DNA of 64,000 bases from Cognatishimia activa (lineage in GTDB: Bacteria > Pseudomonadota > Alphaproteobacteria > Rhodobacterales > Rhodobacteraceae): assembly GCF_017798205.1 (NCBI RefSeq), contig NZ_CP060010.1, positions 2,294,001 to 2,358,000 on the forward strand, written 5' to 3'. This document shows, piece after piece, positions 53,103 to 61,405 of the stretch; the first letter of the stretch is position 1; every line of letters begins with the position of its first letter. The position numbers were made by a program, and so were the translations under genes. The notes below the pieces were generated by a model that was not told the DNA's origin, did not search any database, and saw only the letters and a program-made list of their open reading frames with translations.

Positions 53103-55034
53103 ATGGCTGATCAGGCCGCGCACCAAGGAGCTATGCAGAGAAACATTCTGCTGGTGATTGGTTTCTTTTTTGCACTACTGGGATTTTTCAATGCTCTTCC
53201 TGACCTAGGCCCTATCCGGTCTCCTTTCGGGATCATCGGCGCTGAAACCCTTCACCCACTTGTCCTCGCAGTCGGGCTTGTGATCGCCACCATCAGCATC
53301 TCGCGTTTTTCCAGCAACCCTCGCGATGTCGCTGTGACAGGTTTTAACTTCACGCTTCTGGTCGCAGGTCTTTACGCCCTCTATGACTACAACGTCGCGA
53401 TGATCGAGTTGAACGAAGGTCTGTTCTTCTTTGACGCGCGCCACGCTTGGATCTCGGTCATTGGCTGTATCATCATCCTGTATTTCTGCTGGCGCCTCTG
53501 GGGTCTGCCTCTTGCCATTGTTGGCGCGGTAACCCTGCTGTATTTCTTCTTTGGTGAAAACGCGCCAGGCATTCTGGGCCACGCGGGATCTGATTTCATC
53601 GAAGATACCCCACCAGAGCTTTGGTATAACACCGGCGACGGTGTCCTTGGTAAGATCCTTGGTATTCTGATCGGCACCATCTTCCCGTTCATCATTATGG
53701 GCGCGGTTCTCGAAGGCACCGGCGGTGGTCATTCCATGATCAAACTGTCCTTCCATGCGATGCGCCGCTTCCGTGGTGGCCCTGCACACGCAGCGATCAT
53801 GGCGTCCTCACTCTTTGGGACGATCTCGGGCTCTGCAGTATCTAACGTGGTTGGCACCGGTGTTATCACCATTCCAATGATCAAAAAGCGCGGCTTCTCT
53901 CCGGCCTTTGCGGGCGGCGTCGAAGCAACAGCCTCGACCGGTGGTCAGATTATGCCTCCGATTATGGGTGCCGCTGCACTGGTTATGGCGGACTTCATCG
54001 AGCTGGATTACTTGCTGATCATCACAGCCGCGATCATCCCTGCGATGGCCTATTACGCATCGCTCTTCACAACCGTTGTGTTCGAAGCACGTTCCCTGAA
54101 CGTCGGCGAGACCGCGGAAAGCGAGATGGATCCGATCACTGGGCAGGACTGGATCAACCTGATCCTTGTTGTTGTGCCGATCTCCACCGTTGTCTTCTGT
54201 CTGATCGCAGGCTTCTCGGCTGCTGGTTCCGCGATGATCGCTCTGTCGATCCTGCTGGTGATCAGCTTCCTGAACCCTGAAATGCGCAAACGCCCACTGA
54301 CCGTGGCCGAAGCCTTTGCCCGCGGCGGCACGACCTTTGGTCGCCTGCTGATGGCGATCAGCACCGTTGGTATCATCGTGGCTGTTCTGGGTGCGACCGG
54401 TCTGCCTCTGGAATTCGCGAAAGTGATTAGCCAATCTGCAGGCGATAACCTGCTGGTCGCTCTGATCTTTGCGGCTCTGGCTGCTCTGGCGTTGGGGATG
54501 GGCATGCCGACACTGCCGGCGTATCTGACCATCATCATCATCCTTGGGCCAGCACTGACCTCTCTGGGTCTGACAGATCTCGCAGCGCACTTCTTCGTGT
54601 TCTACTTCGGTGTTGCATCCGCAATCACGCCTCCGGTCGCGATGGCAGCTTTCGCTGCGGCGTCGATCTCTGGCGGTGGTGCGATCGGGACTGCCGTGGC
54701 CGCAACGCGGATCGGTATCGTGATCTTTGCGATCCCATTCATGTTCGCCTTCAACCCAGAAATGCTTCTGGTGGCCGAAGGTGGCGCTGAATTCGCGATG
54801 GGTCCGTTCCTCTACATGATCGTGCGTCTGATGCTGTTGATCTACATGCTGGCCTCTGCCGCCTCGCGGTTTGACAAAGCCCGTATGCCTGCCTGGGAAT
54901 CCCTAGCACGTGCAGCGGTCGGTCTGGCGCTGATCAGCCCAGTCATCGCGATCAGCGGTGCAGCGATTGTCGCAAGTGCGGCTCTGATCTTCCTGCACTA
55001 CACGGTCCTGAACCGGAAAGAGGCGACAGCATGA
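53103..55034 (+). CDS. Fused TRAP transporter membrane protein (DctQM type)
   Basis: 643 residues with about 16-18 hydrophobic helices. The N-terminal third is the small-subunit-like (DctQ) part, and from about residue 195 the large-subunit part follows (GGGHSMIKLSFHAMRRFRGG, then ASSLFGTISGSAVSNVVGTG and GGVEATASTGGQIMPPIMGA). These Gly/Ser-rich hairpins are the family's sodium and substrate region. Energy comes from the sodium gradient rather than ATP. AAGGAGACGTGCC precedes the ATG. It overlaps the sulfatase by ATGA, linking uptake with desulfation. Confidence 0.95.
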   Translation: MADQAAHQGAMQRNILLVIGFFFALLGFFNALPDLGPIRSPFGIIGAETLHPLVLAVGLVIATISISRFSSNPRDVAVTGFNFTLLVAGLYALYDYNVAMIELNEGLFFFDARHAWISVIGCIIILYFCWRLWGLPLAIVGAVTLLYFFFGENAPGILGHAGSDFIEDTPPELWYNTGDGVLGKILGILIGTIFPFIIMGAVLEGTGGGHSMIKLSFHAMRRFRGGPAHAAIMASSLFGTISGSAVSNVVGTGVITIPMIKKRGFSPAFAGGVEATASTGGQIMPPIMGAAALVMADFIELDYLLIITAAIIPAMAYYASLFTTVVFEARSLNVGETAESEMDPITGQDWINLILVVVPISTVVFCLIAGFSAAGSAMIALSILLVISFLNPEMRKRPLTVAEAFARGGTTFGRLLMAISTVGIIVAVLGATGLPLEFAKVISQSAGDNLLVALIFAALAALALGMGMPTLPAYLTIIIILGPALTSLGLTDLAAHFFVFYFGVASAITPPVAMAAFAAASISGGGAIGTAVAATRIGIVIFAIPFMFAFNPEMLLVAEGGAEFAMGPFLYMIVRLMLLIYMLASAASRFDKARMPAWESLARAAVGLALISPVIAISGAAIVASAALIFLHYTVLNRKEATA

Positions 55035-56599
55035 GTGACCGCCCAAATATCCTCTACATCATCACTGACCAGCACCGAGCCGATTGGCTCGGGTGCGCCG
55101 GCCACCCGGTGGTCAAGACGCCAAACATCGACAAGCTCGCCGAGCGTGGAACCCGGTTTACCCAGTTCCACGTGACCACCCCGGTCTGCATGCCGAACCG
55201 TGGGGCGATCTTTACCGGGCGCTATCCGTCGGTGAATGGGCTGAGGCATAACGGGCTGCCGCTTCCGGCTGACGCAAATACCTTTGTCGATATCCTGCGT
55301 GACGCAGGGTATCGCACCGCCGCCATCGGCAAGAGCCACCTGCAACCCTTCGGCCATACCCCAGCGGTGCGCACGGACGAAGAGCGGGTTGCCAACGACC
55401 ATTTCCCCGAAGCAAAGAAATGCGATGGGGGCAAATACACACACGAACATCCCAGCAATTATGAAACTGGGGAAATGTTCGAATTCCCAAAGCCATACTA
55501 TGGGTTCGATCACGTTCGCATGGTCACGCATCACAGCGACCAATGTGGCGGTCACTACCTGCAATGGCTGCGCAGCAAGTCCAACAATTGGGCGAGCTAT
55601 CGTGACCGCAACAATCAGTTGCCACATGATTACACGGTGCCTCAGGCCTACCGGATGAAAACTCCGGAAGAGCTCTATCCGACCTCCTACATCAAGGAAG
55701 AGGCCAAGGCCTATCTGGCAGAGCAAAAAGACAGCGAAGATCCGTTCTTTGCCTTTGTCTCCTTCCCGGATCCGCACCACCCGTTCACGCCGCCCGGTAA
55801 ATATTGGGACATGTATGATCCCGAAGATTTCGACGTCGATCTGCCATATGAGGCCCATAAGAACCCTCCACCGCAGCTCGCGCGCTGGAAGGAGCTGATG
55901 GATCAGGGCGAAGTGCCCAAGAACGAGCAGCAGTCCTTCATGGCGTCAACACAGCAGGTCAAAGAGGCTATGGCCCTGACTGCGGGCATGATGACGATGA
56001 TTGACGACGCTGTCGGCGAGATCCTCGAGTCTCTTGAGGCCGCGGGTAAGCTCGACAATACGATCATCATCTTCAACTCCGACCACGGCGACTATATGGG
56101 CGCGTTCAATCTGTTGTTGAAAGGCCCGTTTGCGCATGACTCTGTGAACCGGGTTCCCTTTATCTGGGTCGATCCAACCCAAGAGGGCGGTAAGACGGCG
56201 GACGATCTCGCGGCCTCTGTCGATATCGCGCCGACGATCCTGGAACGCTGTGGGCTGACGCCGTACTACGGTATTCAGGGACGTTCGTTCCTGAACCAGA
56301 TCAAAGGCGGCGAGGGCGCGCGGGACTTCGTGCTGATCGAGCATGAGGAAAACAAGGTTTATCCGGGTTTGGACAAGCGGCCGAACATGCGCCATCTGGT
56401 CACCGACACCCATCGCATGACCGTCTACAAAGACCTCGATATGGGCGAGCTCTATGACCGAGAGGCCGACCCGAACGAGACCAAAAACCTGTGGGATTGC
56501 CCCGAGTCCGCCGCGGCAAAATCCAGCATGATGTTCACCCTCAGCCAAGCCATGCTCGACGCCATCGAACGAGGGCCCTGGCCGAAACATTTCGCGTAA
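55031..56599 (+). CDS. Formylglycine-type sulfatase
   Basis: 522 residues, no signal peptide, so cytoplasmic. Metal ligands begin at TDQHRADW (Asp13). The sulfatase signature is PVCMPNRGAIFTGRYPS with Cys53-x-Pro-x-Arg57, the Cys that is converted to formylglycine. Later metal-site elements are FNSDHGDYMGAF near residue 345 and LLKGPFAHDSVNRVPF. The chain resembles choline-sulfatase/arylsulfatase-like cytoplasmic enzymes; phosphonate monoester hydrolases share the fold but the CxPxR context favours sulfate esters. It would remove sulfate from the imported compound, leaving an alcohol or hydroxyacid. Maturation would need a formylglycine-generating enzyme encoded elsewhere. Confidence 0.9.
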   Translation: MSDRPNILYIITDQHRADWLGCAGHPVVKTPNIDKLAERGTRFTQFHVTTPVCMPNRGAIFTGRYPSVNGLRHNGLPLPADANTFVDILRDAGYRTAAIGKSHLQPFGHTPAVRTDEERVANDHFPEAKKCDGGKYTHEHPSNYETGEMFEFPKPYYGFDHVRMVTHHSDQCGGHYLQWLRSKSNNWASYRDRNNQLPHDYTVPQAYRMKTPEELYPTSYIKEEAKAYLAEQKDSEDPFFAFVSFPDPHHPFTPPGKYWDMYDPEDFDVDLPYEAHKNPPPQLARWKELMDQGEVPKNEQQSFMASTQQVKEAMALTAGMMTMIDDAVGEILESLEAAGKLDNTIIIFNSDHGDYMGAFNLLLKGPFAHDSVNRVPFIWVDPTQEGGKTADDLAASVDIAPTILERCGLTPYYGIQGRSFLNQIKGGEGARDFVLIEHEENKVYPGLDKRPNMRHLVTDTHRMTVYKDLDMGELYDREADPNETKNLWDCPESAAAKSSMMFTLSQAMLDAIERGPWPKHFA

Positions 56600-56611
56600 A
56601 GGAAAGTACCA

Positions 56612-58093
56612 ATGACCAAAGAATTGAAGAACCTGATCGCTGGAAAATGGGTCGGGTCTGAGAAGACTTTTGAAAAGCGCAGCCCTTTCAACGGCGAAGT
56701 CGTTGCGACCGTGCACGAAGCCACACAAGAGATGGTGGACGAGGCGGTTACCAAAGGCCGCGAAGTTTCGATTGGTGCGCGGGCGAATGAATGGGGCAAT
56801 ATGCCTCTAAAGCAACGCCTTGCGATCATTCATGATTTCTCGGATCGCTTGCTGAAACGCGTTGATGATCTGGTGGAGGCCGATGTGGCCGATACTGGCC
56901 GCAGCTATTGGCAGGCGTGCAACTTTGACGGTGCGAGGGCGGCCAACCTGTTCCGCGCCTATGCGGATCTGGCAGTGTCGCTTGAAAACCGCTCCAAGAC
57001 CTTTCAGGGCGAGATGGGCTTTCAGGGTCTGTGGTACACAACCCGCCGTCCAAAGGGCGTGATCGCAGCAATCTGCCCCTGGAACGTGCCTTTGCTGATG
57101 GCCTCCATGAAGGTCGCGCCGGGCCTCGTGATGGGGAACTCGGTTGTTTTGAAACCATCTGAAGAAACCCCAAGCTCGGCCACCGTGTTGGCCGAAGTCA
57201 TCGCAGAATCCGACATCCCAGACAGTGCCTTTTCTCTGGTGCACGGCTTTGGTGTTGGCAGCGCAGGGGCCTTCCTGACCGCGAACCCGCAGGTCGATGC
57301 CATCACCTTCACAGGCGAAACCGGCACCGGCACCGCGATTATGAAAGTCGCGGCAGATGGCATGCGCGGCGTATCTCTGGAACTGGGCGGTAAGAATGCC
57401 TCTCTGGTGTTCGAAGACGCGGATATGGACAAAGTCGTCGAGGGCACAACGCGGTCTGCCTTCTTTAACTGCGGCCAGATCTGTTTCTGCACCGAGCGCG
57501 CCTATGTGCATCGCTCGCGTTATGACGAATTCGTTGAACGCATGACCGAGGTCGCCAATAGCATCGTCATCGGCGATAAAAACCACGATGGGTTCAACAT
57601 CGGCCCCTTGGTCAGCCATGGCCACCGTGACAAGGTGAAAGAACTGCTGGACACGGTCAAAGAAGACGGTGGCGAGTTCGTGGCTGGCGGCGGCATCCCT
57701 GAATTCGGCGACGAGCGCGACAATGGCGCCTTCATCCAGCCGTCGATTGCGGTCGGCCTGCCTGAAGATGCGCGTTTTGTGAAAAACGAAGCCTTTGGCC
57801 CGGTTCTGCACGTGGCACCATTTGATACCGAAGAAGAAGCCATCGCGCTAGCCAATGACACCGTTTACGGCCTTGGGACCTGCATCTGGACGGAAAACAT
57901 CAGCCGCGCACATCGCGTCGCGCCGCGTATTCGTGTCGGTCACGCTTGGGTCAACTCCTGGCAGATCCGCGACCTTCTGAGCCCGCTCAGCGGGGCGGGG
58001 GCCTCTGGACTTGGTGAAGAAGGCGGCAAGCTGAGCCTTGAGTTCGTCTCGCAGCCTCAGACCGTGACCGTTCGGATCTTCGGAGAAGACTGA
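56612..58093 (+). CDS. NAD(P)-dependent aldehyde dehydrogenase
   Basis: 493 residues. Cofactor region PWNVPLLMASMKVAPGLVMG near residue 150, catalytic Glu in VSLELGGKNASLVFED near 254, and catalytic Cys in FFNCGQICFCTERAYV near 290. The ending (VGHAWVNSWQIRDLLSPLSG) replaces the more common polar loop around NxxN and suggests a hydrophobic or aromatic aldehyde. It oxidises an aldehyde to the acid. Start is 12 bp after the sulfatase stop; stop overlaps the next start. Confidence 0.93.
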   Translation: MTKELKNLIAGKWVGSEKTFEKRSPFNGEVVATVHEATQEMVDEAVTKGREVSIGARANEWGNMPLKQRLAIIHDFSDRLLKRVDDLVEADVADTGRSYWQACNFDGARAANLFRAYADLAVSLENRSKTFQGEMGFQGLWYTTRRPKGVIAAICPWNVPLLMASMKVAPGLVMGNSVVLKPSEETPSSATVLAEVIAESDIPDSAFSLVHGFGVGSAGAFLTANPQVDAITFTGETGTGTAIMKVAADGMRGVSLELGGKNASLVFEDADMDKVVEGTTRSAFFNCGQICFCTERAYVHRSRYDEFVERMTEVANSIVIGDKNHDGFNIGPLVSHGHRDKVKELLDTVKEDGGEFVAGGGIPEFGDERDNGAFIQPSIAVGLPEDARFVKNEAFGPVLHVAPFDTEEEAIALANDTVYGLGTCIWTENISRAHRVAPRIRVGHAWVNSWQIRDLLSPLSGAGASGLGEEGGKLSLEFVSQPQTVTVRIFGED

Positions 58094-59016
58094 TGAAAAT
58101 CGGCATTCTCGGTTCAGGTGCTTTGGGATCCGCTGTCGGCGGCTCCTTGGCGCTGGCCGGGAATGACGTCGAGCTTTGGGACATCAATGAAGCTCATATG
58201 AAAGCGGTCAACGACAACGGGCTGAAGTTCGATGCCGTTGACGGCAACCATGTCATACCACTGTTTGCCTGCCGACCCGAAGAGGGCCATGCGCAAGACT
58301 TGATCATTCTGATGACCAAGACCTGCGACAGTGACGCCGCTTTGAAATCCGCGCGCCGCCATATCGAGGCTGGGGCGATGGTGATGTCGGCGCAGAATGG
58401 TCTTGGAAATGAAGTGCGTTTGGCCGCGCATGTGCCTCAAGAACAATTGCTTTATGGTTGCACAATGATGCCTGCACGGTTTCTTGATTATGGCCATGTG
58501 GCCAGCCAGGCGGTGGGCCGGATCGTCTTTGGTGCAAAGAACGAGGTTGCTTCAGAGAAAGCAGCCCAGTTCGCTCAGACGTCTGCGCATTTTACCCTAG
58601 AGTTCGCACCGGACCGCGCGGATACCGTCATTTGGCAAAAGGCCGCGTTTAATTGCGGGATGAATGCTGTGAATGCGCTGACCGGCGGTCGTGTTAAATC
58701 GATGGCCAACAACCAGGACGCACGCGATCTGGTACAAGCGGTCGCCAGCGAAGTGGTCGCCGTGGCGCGTGCAGGCGGCGTGAGTGCAGAATACCAGCCG
58801 GTGTTTGACCATCTGGCGAACTCCATGGCCAAACACGGCGAACATAAAGCCTCGATGCTGCAAGACATCGAAGGTCGCCGTCCAACAGAGATAGACAGCC
58901 TCTGCGCCGAAGTTGCGCGGCAAGGCGAAGACCTTGGCGTGCCAACGCCTCTCAACAAAACCCTCGCGACGCTGGTGACATTAAAAAGCGACGTATTGAA
59001 TGGAGATTACCTATGA
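58093..59016 (+). CDS. Ketopantoate-reductase-family dehydrogenase
   Basis: 307 residues. Rossmann motif GILGSGALGSAVGGSLALAG at the N-terminus; the family's catalytic Lys is in VIWQKAAFNCGMNAVNALTG near residue 180, with Asn as the conserved partner. A late DIEGRRPTEIDSLCAEVAR is also family-typical. Catabolic relatives interconvert a 2-hydroxyacid and a 2-oxoacid. Between a ThDP enzyme and a sulfatase this role (oxidation of the desulfated hydroxyacid) fits better than pantothenate synthesis, but the latter cannot be excluded. ATGA overlap with the next gene. Confidence 0.85.
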   Translation: MKIGILGSGALGSAVGGSLALAGNDVELWDINEAHMKAVNDNGLKFDAVDGNHVIPLFACRPEEGHAQDLIILMTKTCDSDAALKSARRHIEAGAMVMSAQNGLGNEVRLAAHVPQEQLLYGCTMMPARFLDYGHVASQAVGRIVFGAKNEVASEKAAQFAQTSAHFTLEFAPDRADTVIWQKAAFNCGMNAVNALTGGRVKSMANNQDARDLVQAVASEVVAVARAGGVSAEYQPVFDHLANSMAKHGEHKASMLQDIEGRRPTEIDSLCAEVARQGEDLGVPTPLNKTLATLVTLKSDVLNGDYL

Positions 59017-60692
59017 CTGAACAAGTTTCCGCAGGCGAAGCGATCCTGCGTTCCCTGAAATCCAACGGGGTCGACTATCTCTTTATCAATCCGGGTTCGG
59101 ACTTTGCACCTGTGATCGAGACCTACGCCAAGACCGGCGGCGAAGAGATCCCAGAAGCCGTCACCGCCGCGCATGAAAACGTGGTTGTGACCATGGCGCA
59201 TGGCTACTACCTCGCAACCGGCAAAATGGCGGCTGCTGCAGTGCACGTGAACGTAGGCCTGGCCAACGCCGCAATGGGTCTTTTGAACGCGCATTCCGAT
59301 GATGTACCAATCTTTATGATGTCCGGCCGCAACCCTCTGACTGAGGGGCAGCGCATGGGCAGCCGCCACACACCGATCCAATACGGTCAGGAAATGTTTG
59401 ACCAAACCGCTATCGTGCGTGAAGCGGTCAAATGGGATTATGAATTGCGTTACGCTGAAAACGCAGCCGATCTTGTCAGCCGAGGTTCTTCGGTTGCACG
59501 TATGGAACCGCAGGGCGCCGTCTACCTCTCTCTTCCTCGCGAACCCCTTTGCGAACTGACGGATATGCCGGGAGCTCCCACCCAGGTTGCCCCTGCGGTT
59601 CCATACCCAAATCCGGATGCGATTGCGGATCTTGCCGCGAAACTGGCTGCGGCCAAGAATCCGCTGATCATTTGTTCGCGTGGTGATGTCGACGGCGAAG
59701 TCTCTGCCGAGATCATGGCGATTGCAGAAGAGAACTCAATCGCTGTGTCCGAAGTTTTTGTGACCCGCAACGTCCTGCCAACCGATTGGAAAAACGGTGT
59801 TGGCGGCAATATCGCAGCGCATATTCCTGATGCGGATGTCGTGCTGGTCGTCGACGCAAGCGTGGCCTGGATCGAAGCCAAAGCCAGCCCGAATGCAGAT
59901 GCAGAGGTCATCCATATGGGCCCGGACCCTATGTTCACGCGGATCCCGGTGCGGGGCTATAAAACAACCGCAGCGATCCCATGTAACACGGTTGCGGGCC
60001 TAAAGGCGCTGCGTGCCGCACTACCTGGTCAGCCCAACGCCACACGTCAGGAAGAGATCGAAGCGCGCCACGCGAAGTTCCGAGAGCGTATGACGTCCAA
60101 AGTCGAGCAGGGCTCTCAGGGTTTGGCCAACAAGCCTTGGATCGCAAAGTGTATTTCTGACATTCTGGGCGACGGCACCGTGTTTGCCGAGCGCGGCGGC
60201 CCATTGCCGCTTTATAATGTCAAAGGTCCAAACCAATGGTTCGGTAACGCACAGGCCGGTGGTCTGGGCTGGGGCCTTCCTGCAGCACTTGGCTATCAAC
60301 TGGCCAATCGCGACAAGCTGACCGTCTGCGTAATTGGTGATGGTTCGTATATGTTTGCCAACCCAATCGCATGCCACCAGGTTGCGTCAGCACAGCATCT
60401 GCCTTTGCTGACCATCATCCTGAACAACGGCAGCTGGGACGCGGTGCGGATTTCCACTTTGGATATCTACCCAGACGGCGAGGCATCCAAAGCCAACCAC
60501 GTGCCAATGGTGCCGTTTACTCCGACCCCAAGCTATGGCGACATCGCGGGTGCCTCCGGTTGCTATGCTGAAACTATTGAAAAGGCAGAGGATTTCCCAG
60601 CAGCATTGCAGCGCGCACTGAAAGTGATCCAGGAAGAGAAACGTCAGGTTCTTCTGGATGTGCATGTCGGGATGGACGACGGCGAAAAGTAA
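59013..60692 (+). CDS. ThDP-dependent enzyme (benzoylformate/oxoacid decarboxylase-like)
   Basis: 559 residues with the three-domain layout of the acetolactate synthase/decarboxylase superfamily. The catalytic Glu is in VTAAHENVVVTMAHGYYLA near residue 51. The ThDP-binding motif is VIGDGSYMFANPIACHQVAS running to LLTIILNNGSW near residue 440-465. The middle domain (about 195-330) has no strong FAD features. It likely decarboxylates a 2-oxoacid to the aldehyde used by the dehydrogenase at 56612. No small regulatory subunit is next to it, so acetolactate synthase is unlikely. It is the last gene of the operon, ahead of a clear terminator. Confidence 0.87.
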   Translation: MTEQVSAGEAILRSLKSNGVDYLFINPGSDFAPVIETYAKTGGEEIPEAVTAAHENVVVTMAHGYYLATGKMAAAAVHVNVGLANAAMGLLNAHSDDVPIFMMSGRNPLTEGQRMGSRHTPIQYGQEMFDQTAIVREAVKWDYELRYAENAADLVSRGSSVARMEPQGAVYLSLPREPLCELTDMPGAPTQVAPAVPYPNPDAIADLAAKLAAAKNPLIICSRGDVDGEVSAEIMAIAEENSIAVSEVFVTRNVLPTDWKNGVGGNIAAHIPDADVVLVVDASVAWIEAKASPNADAEVIHMGPDPMFTRIPVRGYKTTAAIPCNTVAGLKALRAALPGQPNATRQEEIEARHAKFRERMTSKVEQGSQGLANKPWIAKCISDILGDGTVFAERGGPLPLYNVKGPNQWFGNAQAGGLGWGLPAALGYQLANRDKLTVCVIGDGSYMFANPIACHQVASAQHLPLLTIILNNGSWDAVRISTLDIYPDGEASKANHVPMVPFTPTPSYGDIAGASGCYAETIEKAEDFPAALQRALKVIQEEKRQVLLDVHVGMDDGEK

Positions 60693-60716
60693 GCGCGTCA
60701 AATCTAACGAAATAAT

Positions 60717-60741
60717 GGGGGTGCCACGGCGCCCCCTTTTT
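60717..60741 (+). terminator. Intrinsic terminator of the TRAP/sulfatase operon
   Basis: GGGGGTGC (60717-60724) and GCGCCCCC (60729-60736) form an 8-bp stem with one T-G pair around CACG, then TTTTT. It lies 24 bp after the ThDP-enzyme stop. Confidence 0.85.
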
Positions 60742-60805
60742 GCTTTTGTCGTCGTCTATTTGAAGGGCGTATGGCGCGTCAAAACATGCTTGCGAGGGCC
60801 GAGTC

Positions 60806-61324
60806 TCAGGCCGCGCAGACCAGCTTTAGCAATGGATCATCTGACTTCAAAGCCTGCCAGTCGGCGTCCTCAACAGTGCCATCGGCAGCAAAGTTTGCAC
60901 CATCGATCAGCAGAGCAGACCGAGCGCTTGCACAGTCAAACAAGACCGGCGCTTGGCTGATCGGCGACCAACGGCCAAAGAAGTAAAGGTCGGTCAGGCG
61001 TTGGTCCGGCAGGTTCGTATTGGTGCGCGTGGCGGCCGTATCCACGGCGGCAAAGCGTTTGGTGTATGGCCAGACTTGCGTCCAGGGACGCAACCAGCTT
61101 TGCTCATCGACCTTGGTGGCGATCACCACACCCTCGGGCAAGTTTTCCGCGGTGCGGTCAAACCATGTGTATTCATTGGAGATCGTCATACCGATCATGC
61201 CGGCTCCGGCGGCAACGGGCATGAGCCATTTTGGCAACCTACGGCCCAAAGCGATGTTCACAAGCATGGCGATCCCGGCGCAGGCGATACCTGCAAAGAT
61301 TGTGCCGATCAACTCTATGAACAT
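60806..61324 (-). CDS. Hypothetical membrane-anchored protein
   Basis: 172 residues from ATG 61324. Two N-terminal membrane helices (IELIGTIFAGIACAGIAMLV at about 3-22 and LMPVAAGAGMIGMTISNEY at about 34-52), then a soluble region of about 115 residues probably in the periplasm. That region has YTWFDRTAENLPEGVVIATK and ends KLVCAA; two Cys (in FDCASAR and LVCAA) could be linked. I recognise it only as a conserved-looking hypothetical protein. It is downstream of nothing on its strand and reads toward the terminator at 60717. Confidence 0.7.
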   Translation of the reverse strand: MFIELIGTIFAGIACAGIAMLVNIALGRRLPKWLMPVAAGAGMIGMTISNEYTWFDRTAENLPEGVVIATKVDEQSWLRPWTQVWPYTKRFAAVDTAATRTNTNLPDQRLTDLYFFGRWSPISQAPVLFDCASARSALLIDGANFAADGTVEDADWQALKSDDPLLKLVCAA

Positions 61325-61373
61325 GGGATTAGGTCTCTTGGTTTAGGGGGTATGCGTAAAGCGGGGAGGGCAC

Positions 61374-61392
61374 CGCCGCAAGTGCTGCGGCG
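61374..61392 (-). terminator. Hairpin downstream of the symporter gene
   Basis: CGCCGCA and TGCGGCG form a 7-bp stem around a 5-nt loop, 13 bp beyond the symporter stop on the leftward transcript. No U-tract, so weakly supported as a terminator. Confidence 0.35.
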
Positions 61393-61405
61393 ATGCCTAT
61401 GTTGT

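Noticed and set aside
58093-59016. Pantothenate biosynthesis (panE) call
   Set aside because: Family match is correct, but the gene is coupled to catabolic genes on both sides, so I kept the family name only.
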